DNA of 64,000 bases from JAUXJB01 sp965226855 (GTDB lineage: Bacteria > Myxococcota_A > UBA9160 > SZUA-336): assembly GCA_965226855.1 (NCBI GenBank), contig CBDDEE010000023.1:127067-191066 (forward strand). Direction: 5' to 3'. The position numbers and the translations under genes were made by a program. The stretch's first letter is position 1; each line of letters opens with the position of its first letter. The notes below the pieces were generated by a model. That model saw only the letters and a list, made by a program, of their open reading frames with translations. It ran no database searches and was not told the DNA's origin. This document shows, piece after piece, positions 18,274 through 27,287 of the stretch.

Positions 18274-20742
18274 CTAGTAGTTGAAGCTCACCTCTACGCC
18301 GAATCTCCGCGGCGGTCCGGCGTTCCAGTCGAGGTTGTTGTTGAAATATATGCCGAAGTTGTGATACGGGTCCTGGGTCAGGTTTTTTCCGAAGACCGAG
18401 ATCTGGTACCGGTCGTCCGGGGAGAAGTACGTGATCGACGCATCCCAGATCGTGTAGCTGTCGACCGGAACCGTGTTCTGGTCGTTCCCCCAGGTGTCGT
18501 CCCGCCAGTATACCGAGGCCTGTACCGCCACCGTCCCGTCCAGGAGCACGGGAACCGGGAACTCGTACCTTCCCATCGCGCTCCACGTCCACTCTGGAAC
18601 GTAGGCGTAATCGAGCCCTCGCCCGACTCCCGCGGGTACGTCGCTATTAACCCATAGCCCATCTTCTCCGCTTCCTTCCCCGGGGTTGGTCACGTTGAGA
18701 TCCGCTATAAGCGCGGTGCCTTTGGCGCACGCTCCGATCGTTTGCTCGCTGCACACGCCCGCGAAGTTGTCGTACTCCGCGTCGACCCAGCCGACCGTCG
18801 TGTTGAGCGTCAACCCCTCGATCGGCAGCCACCAGACCTCGCCTTCGAAGCCGGCGACGTGCCCCTTGGCCGCGTTACTCTGATCCTGAATCACCCCGGT
18901 CAGGATCGTGCGCTGGATGTCCTTGCCCCGGTTGTAAAAGCCGGTCAGGTTCGTGCGCAGCGTGTTGTTCAGCCAGTCGCCCTTGAGGCCGACCTCATAG
19001 GCGTCGATTCGCTCCTCGTCATACGGAGAGAACGGGATCTCGGAGCTCGCCCGGAGATTGTAGCCTCCCGCGCGGAAGCTGCGGGTGTAGCTCCCGTAGA
19101 CCATGAGATCGTCGTTCACCTGATAGCGGAGTCCGGCGTGGTGGCTCCAGTAGTCCCAGGTGTCCTGATCCTGTCGCCGGCGAGGATCACCGTACAAGCA
19201 CTCGGTGAACTCCTGGTTGCAGAGCGAATCGCCGAGGGTCGACGGATAGACGTTGCCTACCTTCTCCTCCCAGGTATAGCGCGTGCCGAGGGTCATGGTC
19301 AGCTGGTCGGTCAGGTCGTAGTCACCCTGAACAAACCACGCCGCCGACTGGTGATCCAGCTCACCCTTGTTGGCCGCAAAGGTCCCCCCCAGGGGGAAGG
19401 ACCCATTCGGTTCTCCGATCCCCCCAGAACCAATACCATTCGCAATGTCAGGCGGGATCACCTCGACGAACAGGCGTCGGGGCTCTCGGTAGTCCATGTC
19501 CTGCTTGAAGTAAAACAGACCCGTGGTCAGGTCGGCCCGCTCTCCGATCTGCATCGCATAGCGGAGCTCGCTACTGATCTGCCACTGGTAGGTACTCACG
19601 ATGGCGCGTTGATCCACTCCCGTCAGTTCCGTGGGACCTCCCTGGAAATAGTCCTCCGGGATTCCATCGACATCGAACTGGTTGGTTGTTGACACGTTGC
19701 GCCAGCCGGTGATGGAGGTCAGAGTGCCGGGGCCGACGTCCCAGACTCCCTCGACCGTTGCGCGCTGCACCTTGAAGCCGAAGTCGCCCGGATTGCTCAT
19801 ATGAAGGTCGAAGGGCCCGGTGTCCCGCGCCGAATTAGGCAACGCACCGTTGGGAACGCATTTGGTCGGGGCCGTGCATTCGTGATAGCGCACGGCATTG
19901 CCATCGGACTTGCTCTGGATCACCTCATAAAGGGCCTCGATCTGGAGGTCTTCGGTCGGCGACCAGCTGACCATGGGGCGGAACGTCCAGCTGCGGGCGT
20001 TGCCGTGCTCTCCCCCTGTGTTGTTATTGTCCCACATGCCGTTCCGGTCCTTGCTGAGCATGTCGATCTTCCAGGCCAGCTCCTCGTTGATCGGCGCCTC
20101 AACCGATAAAGCGGCATCCGAGCGGGAGAAGCTGCCGACCGTAAACCGTCCCCGGACGCCGAACTCACCCGAGGGCCGCCGGGTCCGGACGTTGAGTGAA
20201 CCTCCGGTCACGTTGCGGCCGAACAGGGTCCCCTGCGGGCCGCGGTAGATCTCCACCGTCTGGATCTCGAACAGGTCGTGGATGGCCGCGACGTTCATGC
20301 CGGCGTAGACGCCGTCCACGAAGATCCCGACGAGTGGCTCGTCCGAGATGATGCTCGAGAAGATGGCATTCCCTCGGATCGAGAAGTTCGCCGTCCCCGG
20401 GAACGTCCCGACGGCGGACAGCTGCACGTTCGGAGCGCTGCGACTCAAGTCTTCCAGACTCTCGACGAAGTTCTGCTCGAGGTAGTTCCCCGTGAACGCG
20501 CTCACCGAGATCGGAACTTCCTGCAGGGCTTCCACACTCTCCTTCTTGCGCCCAGTGACCGTGATCTCCTCCAGGCCGGATGGGAGGCCGCGCCGCTGTG
20601 GTTCCTCAGTTGCGACGGCCGCCTCCGAGCCAGCGACCGCTTCCTCTTCGACCTCGTCCGCCATCGCACTCGTCGCCGGCAGCCCCAGCGCACCGACGAT
20701 CACCCAAACAAGGGCGAGCTTTAGGCATTGGTTCAGCATCAT
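18274..20742 (-). CDS. TonB-dependent receptor
   Basis: 822-residue outer-membrane receptor. Signal peptide MMLNQCLKLALVWVIVGALG, then a plug domain (EEITVTGRKKESVEALQEVP, IYRGPQGTLFGRNVTGGSLN), then a 22-strand-type barrel that ends in the aromatic FNY expected for Bam-dependent insertion. Such receptors import scarce ligands with TonB/ExbBD energy; the ligand cannot be told. The start is ATG at 20742 after GGAGGGAG, not the TTG five codons upstream. No TonB genes are nearby. Confidence 0.95.
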   Translation of the reverse strand: MMLNQCLKLALVWVIVGALGLPATSAMADEVEEEAVAGSEAAVATEEPQRRGLPSGLEEITVTGRKKESVEALQEVPISVSAFTGNYLEQNFVESLEDLSRSAPNVQLSAVGTFPGTANFSIRGNAIFSSIISDEPLVGIFVDGVYAGMNVAAIHDLFEIQTVEIYRGPQGTLFGRNVTGGSLNVRTRRPSGEFGVRGRFTVGSFSRSDAALSVEAPINEELAWKIDMLSKDRNGMWDNNNTGGEHGNARSWTFRPMVSWSPTEDLQIEALYEVIQSKSDGNAVRYHECTAPTKCVPNGALPNSARDTGPFDLHMSNPGDFGFKVQRATVEGVWDVGPGTLTSITGWRNVSTTNQFDVDGIPEDYFQGGPTELTGVDQRAIVSTYQWQISSELRYAMQIGERADLTTGLFYFKQDMDYREPRRLFVEVIPPDIANGIGSGGIGEPNGSFPLGGTFAANKGELDHQSAAWFVQGDYDLTDQLTMTLGTRYTWEEKVGNVYPSTLGDSLCNQEFTECLYGDPRRRQDQDTWDYWSHHAGLRYQVNDDLMVYGSYTRSFRAGGYNLRASSEIPFSPYDEERIDAYEVGLKGDWLNNTLRTNLTGFYNRGKDIQRTILTGVIQDQSNAAKGHVAGFEGEVWWLPIEGLTLNTTVGWVDAEYDNFAGVCSEQTIGACAKGTALIADLNVTNPGEGSGEDGLWVNSDVPAGVGRGLDYAYVPEWTWSAMGRYEFPVPVLLDGTVAVQASVYWRDDTWGNDQNTVPVDSYTIWDASITYFSPDDRYQISVFGKNLTQDPYHNFGIYFNNNLDWNAGPPRRFGVEVSFNY

Positions 20743-20795
20743 CGTAACTCCCTCCAAGTTCTCTAGTCCGGTATTCTGGAAGCTTCGGAGGCCGA

Positions 20796-20801
20796 ATTAT
20801 A
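20796..20801 (-). promoter_or_regulatory. -10 box upstream of the TonB receptor
   Basis: On the minus strand this reads TATAAT, an exact sigma-70 -10 hexamer, with a run of seven A residues just upstream and the receptor start codon 54 bases downstream. No convincing -35 box is seen at 16-18 bases, so it may be activator dependent. Confidence 0.5.
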
Positions 20802-20943
20802 AGTTTTTTTGTCGAGATTCCTGACCATCTGACACGCCTTGGGCGCGCGAAGGTGTAAGTCGCTTCCGGCCCGTTCGCGTGGTTTGGCGCTTATCCCCGG
20901 AGTTGCCGGTGAGCTGCCGGCACTTCGCGAGGTCGCGGTCGTA

Positions 20944-22308
20944 TCAGCGGGCTCGGGCCGATTCCGGGGACAGGATTTCGCCTTCCAGATCCGGAGGGCG
21001 GACTCCGGTGAGGGTGGCGTCGACCATGTCGCCGACCTGGGCGGTGCCTTTCAGGAGGACCATGCCGTCCACCTCGGGGGCTTGGGACCAGAGGCGGCCG
21101 GTCGAGCGGGCGTTCTTGCTGCTCTCCACCAGGACGCGGACGCGGCGTCCGAGCAGGGCGTCCAGCGCTGCGTGCATGTGGGACTTCTGCAGGTCCATCA
21201 GGTGGCGGTGGCGCTCGCGTGCGATGCGGCTGGGTACCTTTCCGGGCAGCGTCTGCGCGCGCGTGTCTTCTTCGTCGGAATAGCGGAACACGCCCACCCG
21301 ATCGAAGCGTGCCTCGCGGACGAAGTCGCAGAGTAGCTCGAAGTCCGCGTCCGTCTCGCCGGGGAAGCCGACGATGAATGTGGTGCGCAGGACCGCGTTC
21401 GGGATGCGCTCGCGCAGCCTCGCGACCAGGCGTCGCTGGCGCTCGGCAGTGATTCCGCGCCGCATCGCCTTCAGGATCCGATCGCTCGCGTGCTGGAGTG
21501 GCACGTCGATGTACGGCAAGAGGCGGGTTCCGCTCGCAAGCACGTCAATGAGCTCTTCCGATACGGCCGTCGGGTAGAGATAGAGGAGGCGAACCCAGTC
21601 GAGGGACTCGACAGCGTCCAGCGCGCGTGCAAGCGCCGGGAGACGGGGACGATCCGGGAGGTCCTTGCCCCACGAGCAGGTGTCCTGCGACACGACGTTG
21701 ATCTCGCGGACACCCTCGCCTCCCAGCGCCGCGGCCTCTGCCACGATCGAGTCGAACGGACGGCTCTGGAAGCGGCCGCGAATGCCGGGAATCGCGCAGA
21801 AGGCGCAGATCCGATCGCAGCCCTCCGCGATCTTGACGTAGGCGCTGTGCCGCGGGCCGATCAGCAGCCTCGGGCTGTTCTCGTCGTAGAGGTGGGTGCG
21901 GCCAGCATCGACGTACACCCCCCGTTCACCGCCCGCGAGCGCCCGGTCCAGGATGCTTACGATGTGCGGAAAGTCCCCGGTCCCCACGAAGGCGTCGACC
22001 TCGGGCAGCTCCTTCGCCAGCTCGCGGCCGTAGCGCTGCGGCAGGCAGCCCGCGACGACCAGGGCTCTGAGCCGACCTTCCTTCCTCAGGTCGGCGAGCG
22101 CCAGGATCGTCTCGATCGACTCCTCTCTGGCCGGCTGGATGAAGGAGCAGGTGTTGACCACCGCGACGTCCGCATCGTCGAGCTCCTCGGCAATGAGGTA
22201 GCCGCCGAGCGCGAGCGCGCCGAGCATGACCTCGCTGTCCACCTGGTTCTTGGCGCAGCCGAGGCTGCGAAAGTGGACCCGGGGCCTGGTCTCCAGGGGA
22301 TGCGTCAC
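20944..22308 (-). CDS. rimO: ribosomal protein S12 methylthiotransferase
   Basis: 454-residue radical-SAM methylthiotransferase that modifies an aspartate of ribosomal protein S12. The N-terminal UPF0004 domain has FRSLGCAKNQVDSEVM and NTCSFI. The radical-SAM cluster motif is CDRICAFC, followed by IPGIRGRFQSRP, and a C-terminal TRAM domain follows. The LGCAKN form and the absence of a MiaB-like RCxxR ending support RimO. Start GTG at 22308; upstream in-frame residues would run into the divergent phosphoesterase. Confidence 0.95.
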   Translation of the reverse strand: MTHPLETRPRVHFRSLGCAKNQVDSEVMLGALALGGYLIAEELDDADVAVVNTCSFIQPAREESIETILALADLRKEGRLRALVVAGCLPQRYGRELAKELPEVDAFVGTGDFPHIVSILDRALAGGERGVYVDAGRTHLYDENSPRLLIGPRHSAYVKIAEGCDRICAFCAIPGIRGRFQSRPFDSIVAEAAALGGEGVREINVVSQDTCSWGKDLPDRPRLPALARALDAVESLDWVRLLYLYPTAVSEELIDVLASGTRLLPYIDVPLQHASDRILKAMRRGITAERQRRLVARLRERIPNAVLRTTFIVGFPGETDADFELLCDFVREARFDRVGVFRYSDEEDTRAQTLPGKVPSRIARERHRHLMDLQKSHMHAALDALLGRRVRVLVESSKNARSTGRLWSQAPEVDGMVLLKGTAQVGDMVDATLTGVRPPDLEGEILSPESARAR

Positions 22309-22374
22309 GCGAGGGAGAGTACCGTCTGTGAAGGGGCCGGGCGAGGCCAGCGGCGCGTGGTAATCTCTCGCACG

Positions 22375-22860
22375 ATGCGAATTGGTGTCCTCGGCTGTAC
22401 GCACGACAAGCTCGCGAACGTCGCGAAGATCGTGGACCTGTTCAATGCCGCAAACGTTGAGCGGGTCGTGCACACGGGAGACATCACCAGTGCGCGCACG
22501 CTCGAGTTGTTGGCGCGAATCCGTGCGCCCCTCTACGGCGTATACGGAAACAACGACGTGGAGCGGGAATCGCTCGAGCGTACCGCCGCCCACCTCGGCA
22601 TGCATCTGGTCGATCCACCGCTGCGCCTGTCGTGGTACGAGCGCGAGCTAGCGGTCGTACACGATCCGGAGACGATCACGGCTGCCGTGCAGGCGGGAAG
22701 CGATGTCGTGTTGCAGGGTCACACGCATCGCCGGCTGATCGAGCGCGAGAACGGGCGTCTCTACTTCAACCCGGGCGAGTGCGCGGGCACGCTCGAGGGC
22801 CACAACACGGTTGGGGTCCTCGATCTAGCCAACCTGGCGACAGAGCTCTTACACTTCTGA
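22375..22860 (+). CDS. YfcE-family metallophosphoesterase
   Basis: 161 residues. Calcineurin-like metal ligands: GCTHDKL near the start (Asp-His), HTGDIT, VYGNNDVE and the C-terminal QGHTHR and NPGE. The small size and order of motifs fit YfcE/MJ0936-type phosphodiesterases. It lies 66 bases from rimO, in the opposite direction, and two bases before the Nudix gene. Confidence 0.88.
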   Translation: MRIGVLGCTHDKLANVAKIVDLFNAANVERVVHTGDITSARTLELLARIRAPLYGVYGNNDVERESLERTAAHLGMHLVDPPLRLSWYERELAVVHDPETITAAVQAGSDVVLQGHTHRRLIERENGRLYFNPGECAGTLEGHNTVGVLDLANLATELLHF

Positions 22861-22862
22861 GC

Positions 22863-23492
22863 GTGGTCGGGGACCTGCTCGAGATTGCGGACCTCATGCG
22901 AGCTCTCGCCACGACCGGCCTCCACTACGCGGAGAGCGAATTCGATCGCGAGCGCTACCAGCAGCTGATGAGGCTCGCGGCTCGCCTGGCCGCAGTCGGG
23001 GAAGGCAGCGATCCCGCGCAGGTCGAGCGGATCTACCGCAGGATCGATGACGGCTATGTCACCCCGAAGATTGACGTGCGGATGGCTATCTTCCGCGGGG
23101 ACACCATCCTGCTGGTCCGCGAGCGCGCCGACGGACGCTGGGCGATGCCCGGCGGCTACGTCGACGTGGGCGACAGCCCGTCGGAGGCGGCCGTCCGCGA
23201 GACCGCCGAAGAGGCGGGCCTGGAGGTCCTCGCGCGCGGCCTGGTGGGGGTGTTTGACGGTCGGCTGCAACCGAATGCTCCGGCTCATCTGTTTCACATC
23301 CACAAGCTCATCTTCACTGGGGAGCCGCGGGACCCGGAGGCGAGACCGGTGCCGGGGGATGAAACCACAGCTGCACAGTTCTGTCCGCTCGACGCACTCC
23401 CAGAGCTGTCGCTCGGTCGTACACTTCCCCTTCACATCCGGGAGGCGAAGCGGGTGGCGGAGGATCCTTCGGCGTTGCCCTATTTTGATTGA
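22863..23492 (+). CDS. Nudix hydrolase with N-terminal accessory domain
   Basis: 209 residues from GTG. Residues 1-60 form an alpha-helical Nudix_N-like domain. The Nudix box GYVDVGDSPSEAAVRETAEE matches GX5EX7REUXEE with the metal-binding glutamates in place. Such two-domain proteins hydrolyse nucleoside diphosphate derivatives. Immediately follows the phosphoesterase gene and is probably co-transcribed with it. Confidence 0.9.
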   Translation: MVGDLLEIADLMRALATTGLHYAESEFDRERYQQLMRLAARLAAVGEGSDPAQVERIYRRIDDGYVTPKIDVRMAIFRGDTILLVRERADGRWAMPGGYVDVGDSPSEAAVRETAEEAGLEVLARGLVGVFDGRLQPNAPAHLFHIHKLIFTGEPRDPEARPVPGDETTAAQFCPLDALPELSLGRTLPLHIREAKRVAEDPSALPYFD

Positions 23493-23624
23493 TCCGAGCG
23501 CTCGCCTGCGACGCCCGAGCGCGCCGCTCACATGCTGAAACGAGCGGCGTCCTGACGAAGAGACCGCCTCATTTCCGACGCCCTTGTTGAGCGCGCTCCA
23601 CAGCCTCCCTACCCTCGCCGCCGA

Positions 23625-25064
23625 ATGAGGAGTGAAGACCCCGCAGTCCTCTCGGCGCATGTTCTGCTGGTCGAGAACGAAGCGCTCAGCCGCCGCTCGA
23701 TCGAACGGTCCCTGAAGAAGATGGGCTGTGCAGCCTCGGCTGTCGCCACTGCAACCGAGGCGCTCGAGGTCGTGGCTGGCGGAGGCGTCGATGTCGTCCT
23801 CGCCGACCTCAAGCTGCCGGGGATGGACGGGCTCGAGCTGATCCGTCGCATTGTCAGCCTCGACCCCCACGTACCCTGTGTGGCGATGTCGTACTTCGCC
23901 GGCCCCGAACGGTCGATCGAGGCGCTTCGAGCCGGGGCGTTCTGGTTCGTCGAGAAGCCCGTCGAAGCTAGTCTTCCGCTGCTGGAGCGCTTGATCGCGG
24001 AGGTGCTCCAGCGAGGCCGACGGGGGACCTCCGCTCCCGCCTCCCGTCGCGCCGCTGGGGGGAAGATCCGGGGGATCGAGAGCATCGTCGGCAAGAGCGA
24101 CTCGTTGTGTCGCTCCCTGGAGCTGGTGCAGCGCGTGGCCGACACGGAGGCGACGGTCCTCATCCTCGGCGAGAGCGGCACCGGCAAGGAGCTTGTCGCG
24201 CGCGCGATCCACTTCCACAGCCAGCGGGCGAACGCGAGCTTCGTTGCCGTGAACTGCGGCGCGATCCCGGAGACGCTGCTCGAGTCGGAGCTCTTCGGCC
24301 ACGTGCGCGGCGCCTTTACCAGCGCAGACCGCCAGCGCGACGGCCGCTTCGCCGTGGCGAACGAGGGCACGATCTTCCTGGATGAGATTGCTCAGATGAG
24401 TCCCAACCTGCAGGTGAAGCTCCTGCGCGTTCTGCAGGACGGGACCTACGATCCGGTCGGGTCTTCCGTCACGGAGACCTGTGATGTACGGACCATTGCC
24501 GCCACCAATCAGAACCTGCAGGAGGCGATGCGCACGGGTCGTTTCCGCGACGACCTCTTCTACCGGCTGAACGTCGTGCCGGTCGAGCTCCCACCGCTGC
24601 GCGAACGACACGATGACATCCCGCTGCTCGTCGAGCACTTCCTGCAGCGGACGGCCGGCCATCTGCAGGGCTTCACGCGTGAGGCGATGCAGAAGCTGTG
24701 CGCCTACAACTGGCCAGGAAACGTGCGCGAGCTCGAGAGCCTGGTCGAGCGTATGACCATCCTCTGCAACGGCGAGTGGGTCGAGCTAGACGATCTGCCC
24801 CAACCGTTCCACAGCGCGTCGAGCGCAGACCTGGTCCAGGCACCGCGCGTGCCCGAGTCCGGCCTCTGCTTCCAGCAGGTCGTGGGACGTTTCGAGTCGG
24901 ACATCATCCGGCAGGCGCTCGAGCACACGCGCTGGAACAAGAGCAAGGCGGCGCAGCTCCTGGATCTGAACCGCACCACGCTGCTCGAGATGATCAAGAA
25001 ACGCGGCCTCGAACGCCGCAGCCCGCCTCGCAAGCCCGAGCCGGAGCCATCCTCCGAGGCCTGA
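23625..25064 (+). CDS. sigma-54-dependent NtrC-family response regulator with unusual key residues
   Basis: 479 residues: receiver (about 10-125), AAA+ sigma-54 activator domain (about 145-375), and a Fis-type HTH (about 425-465, ending LNRTTLLEMIKKRGL). In the receiver, Asp 61, Ser 89 and Lys 111 are present, but the acidic pocket reads ENE, so the second metal-binding acid is Asn 18. In the AAA+ domain Walker A is GESGTGKE and Walker B is IFLDEI, but the sigma-54 contact loop reads GAFTSA (229-234) instead of GAFTGA. No partner kinase is adjacent. Confidence 0.92.
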   Translation: MRSEDPAVLSAHVLLVENEALSRRSIERSLKKMGCAASAVATATEALEVVAGGGVDVVLADLKLPGMDGLELIRRIVSLDPHVPCVAMSYFAGPERSIEALRAGAFWFVEKPVEASLPLLERLIAEVLQRGRRGTSAPASRRAAGGKIRGIESIVGKSDSLCRSLELVQRVADTEATVLILGESGTGKELVARAIHFHSQRANASFVAVNCGAIPETLLESELFGHVRGAFTSADRQRDGRFAVANEGTIFLDEIAQMSPNLQVKLLRVLQDGTYDPVGSSVTETCDVRTIAATNQNLQEAMRTGRFRDDLFYRLNVVPVELPPLRERHDDIPLLVEHFLQRTAGHLQGFTREAMQKLCAYNWPGNVRELESLVERMTILCNGEWVELDDLPQPFHSASSADLVQAPRVPESGLCFQQVVGRFESDIIRQALEHTRWNKSKAAQLLDLNRTTLLEMIKKRGLERRSPPRKPEPEPSSEA

Positions 25065-25166
25065 GTCTCAGGAGTGCTTGCGCTCCTCGAAAGCGGCCAG
25101 CAGCTCGCGGAACATCTTCTCGTTGGCGCCGGGAACAAAGTGGACCGCGCGACGCAGTCCCACGGC

Positions 25167-25616
25167 CTACGCCTTGCGGAGCATCATCGCGGCGCGCGAG
25201 CAGCGGGCGACCACTTCGTCGCGCTGGTTCAGCCCGCGATGCTCGAACGTGACGATCCCCCACTCGGGGTGCGACTTAGACTCGCGCTTGCCCACGACCT
25301 CGGTGACCGCGCGGATGGTGTCGCCGATGAAGACCGGCTTGGGGAACTCGACCCGTTCGAACCCGAGGTTCCCCACCGTCGTTCCCAGGGTCGTATCGCC
25401 GACCGAGAGGCCGACGATGAGCCCGAGCGTGAAGATGCTGTTGACGAGGCGCTCGCCGAAAGGAGCGCCCTTCGCGAACTCCGCATCGAGGTGGAGCGGT
25501 TGGGGATTCATCGTGAGGGTCGTGAACAGGAGGTTGTCGGTCTCTGTCACCGTGCGTCCGGGCTGGTGCTCGAAGACGTGTCCGACCTCGAACTCCTCGA
25601 AGTACTTTCCGGGCAT
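25167..25616 (-). CDS. MaoC-family (hot-dog fold) dehydratase
   Basis: 149 residues. The hydratase motif region is FTTLTMNPQPLHLDAEFAK (Asn/His catalytic pair of R-hydratases), followed by FGERLVNSIFTLGLIVGLS. Start ATG at 25616; the frame is open further upstream but overlaps the divergent lyase gene. Divergence from a malyl-CoA-lyase-like gene suggests a shared role with C4-C5 hydroxy/enoyl-CoA esters, such as a mesaconyl-CoA hydratase-like step. That link is inference. Confidence 0.88.
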   Translation of the reverse strand: MPGKYFEEFEVGHVFEHQPGRTVTETDNLLFTTLTMNPQPLHLDAEFAKGAPFGERLVNSIFTLGLIVGLSVGDTTLGTTVGNLGFERVEFPKPVFIGDTIRAVTEVVGKRESKSHPEWGIVTFEHRGLNQRDEVVARCSRAAMMLRKA

Positions 25617-25658
25617 CGACCCTCTCGCGACGACTCGTCGAACTGTACCAGATGTCCG

Positions 25659-25688
25659 TTGAGCAAGCGCCCACCTGTCGGCTAAACT
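25659..25688 (+). promoter_or_regulatory. sigma-70-like promoter for the lyase gene
   Basis: TTGAGC (25659-25664), an 18-base spacer and TAAACT (25683-25688) lie about 28 bases before the ATG at 25716, with GAGAGAGG as ribosome binding site between them. Confidence 0.45.
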
Positions 25689-25715
25689 CCGCCAGGCTAT
25701 CCGAGAGAGGTCGAG

Positions 25716-26765
25716 ATGCGGAGCCCGCGAGATTTCTTCAAGCCAAAGGCGATCGGAGCGCCACAGCCGCCGCGCGAAATCCCGGCCAGGCCATCGCGCA
25801 TGATCCACTTCTTCGACCCGAGCAACGAGCGGATGGCCGCCAAGGTGCCCGACATCGCGGGTCAAACAGACATCCTGCTGGGCAACCTGGAAGACGCGAT
25901 CCCAACCGAACGCAAGGTCGAGGCCCGAGAGGGGCTCGTCAAGATCGCCAGGAACACGGACTTCGGCACGACGCAGCTCTGGACCCGCGTCAACAGCCTG
26001 GACAGCCCGTGGTTCCTCGACGACATGATGCGACTTGTGGGCGAGATCGGAGATCGGCTCGAGGTGATCATGATCCCGAAGGTCGAAGGGCCCTGGGATA
26101 TCCACTTCGTCGATCAGCTACTGGCCCAGCTCGAGGCCAGGCACAGGCTGGAGCGGCCGCTGCTCGTGCACGCGATCCTCGAGACCGCCCTTGGCGTGTC
26201 GAACGTGGAAGAGATCATCCACGCGAGCCCGCGCATGCAGGGACTGAGCCTGGGGCCGGCAGACCTCGCCGCGTCGCGGCGCATGAAGACGACACGCGTC
26301 GGTGGCGGGCATCCCGGCTACCTGGTCCGCACGGACCCCGACCCAGACGACCCCGACGCCCCGCGGCCGACAGCGCAGCAGGATCTGTGGCACTACACCA
26401 TGGCGCGTATGGTGGACGCTTGTAACTCCGCCGGGGCCCTGCCCTTCTATGGCCCCTTTGGCGACATTGGCGACCCCGTGGCCTGCGAGGACCAGTTCCG
26501 CAACGCTTTTCTGATGGGATGCGTCGGCGCCTGGTCCCTGCACCCGAACCAGATCTCCATCGCCAAGCGCGTCTTCAGCCCGCCGCCGGACGAGGTCGCC
26601 TGGGCCCGAAAGGTGATCGATGCGATGCCCGACGGCAGCGGAACGATCATGCTCGACGGCAAGATGCAGGACGACGCCACGTTCAAGCAGTGTGTGGTAA
26701 TGGTCGAGCTGGCGCGTCTGATCGCAGAACGCGATCCGGAGTACCGGGAGCTCTACGGCCTCTAG
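25716..26765 (+). CDS. HpcH/HpaI aldolase / malyl-CoA lyase-like CoA-ester lyase
   Basis: 349 residues of the CitE/Mcl TIM-barrel family. Conserved pieces are FFDPSNERMAAKVPDI near the start, NLEDAIPTERKVEAREG (Mg-binding acidic residue), WTRVNSLDSPW, IPKVEGPWDI, HAILETALGV (catalytic-site Glu) and AWSLHPNQISIAKRVF. The length and the ending fit L-malyl-CoA/beta-methylmalyl-CoA lyases rather than the shorter CitE. These cleave malyl-CoA to glyoxylate and acetyl-CoA or run in reverse. Confidence 0.88.
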   Translation: MRSPRDFFKPKAIGAPQPPREIPARPSRMIHFFDPSNERMAAKVPDIAGQTDILLGNLEDAIPTERKVEAREGLVKIARNTDFGTTQLWTRVNSLDSPWFLDDMMRLVGEIGDRLEVIMIPKVEGPWDIHFVDQLLAQLEARHRLERPLLVHAILETALGVSNVEEIIHASPRMQGLSLGPADLAASRRMKTTRVGGGHPGYLVRTDPDPDDPDAPRPTAQQDLWHYTMARMVDACNSAGALPFYGPFGDIGDPVACEDQFRNAFLMGCVGAWSLHPNQISIAKRVFSPPPDEVAWARKVIDAMPDGSGTIMLDGKMQDDATFKQCVVMVELARLIAERDPEYRELYGL

Positions 26766-26773
26766 TCGCGTTC

Positions 26774-27286
26774 CTAGGTGATCTGCCGGCCCCGTGCCAT
26801 GAGCAGCTTCCCCGATCGAACGAGCTCGGTAATCCCGAAGGGCCGGAGCAGGTCGACGAACGTGTCGATCTTCTCGCTCGAGCCGTAGACCTGAAGGATC
26901 AGCGAGTCTGTGCCGTAGTCGACCACCTTGGCCTTGTAATGCTCCGCGACCTGCAGGATCTCCGTGCGGCGGTCGAGAGCGCACTCGATCTTGACGAGCC
27001 CGATCTCCGTCTCGTACGCCTCTTCCCCGGTGTGGTCGATCGCGTGGACCACGTCGACGAGCTTCGCCAGCTGCTTGACCACCTGTTCCAGGCTCTCTGC
27101 AGAGCCAGACGAGGTGATCGTCATCCGCGAGTAGCGGCCTTCTACGGCCGGGCTGACGACGAGGCTCTCGATGTTGAAGGCGCGGCGGGCGAAGGTGAGG
27201 GCCACGCGGACGAGCACTCCAGGCTTGTTGTTCACGAACAAGGAGATGGTGTGCACGGGCGGAGGCACGGCGACCGGCTGCTGCAT
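26774..27286 (-). CDS. ilvN: acetolactate synthase small (regulatory) subunit
   Basis: 170 residues. ACT domain with HTISLFVNNKPGVLVRVALT and RRAFNIESL, then the C-terminal regulatory half with ETEIGLVKIEC and GSSEKIDTFVDLLRPFGI. It binds branched-chain amino acids and activates or inhibits IlvB. I chose ATG at 27286, which follows GGAAG by eight bases and starts just after the ilvB stop. A GTG at 27295 overlapping ilvB is possible. Confidence 0.95.
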   Translation of the reverse strand: MQQPVAVPPPVHTISLFVNNKPGVLVRVALTFARRAFNIESLVVSPAVEGRYSRMTITSSGSAESLEQVVKQLAKLVDVVHAIDHTGEEAYETEIGLVKIECALDRRTEILQVAEHYKAKVVDYGTDSLILQVYGSSEKIDTFVDLLRPFGITELVRSGKLLMARGRQIT

Positions 27287-27287
27287 C

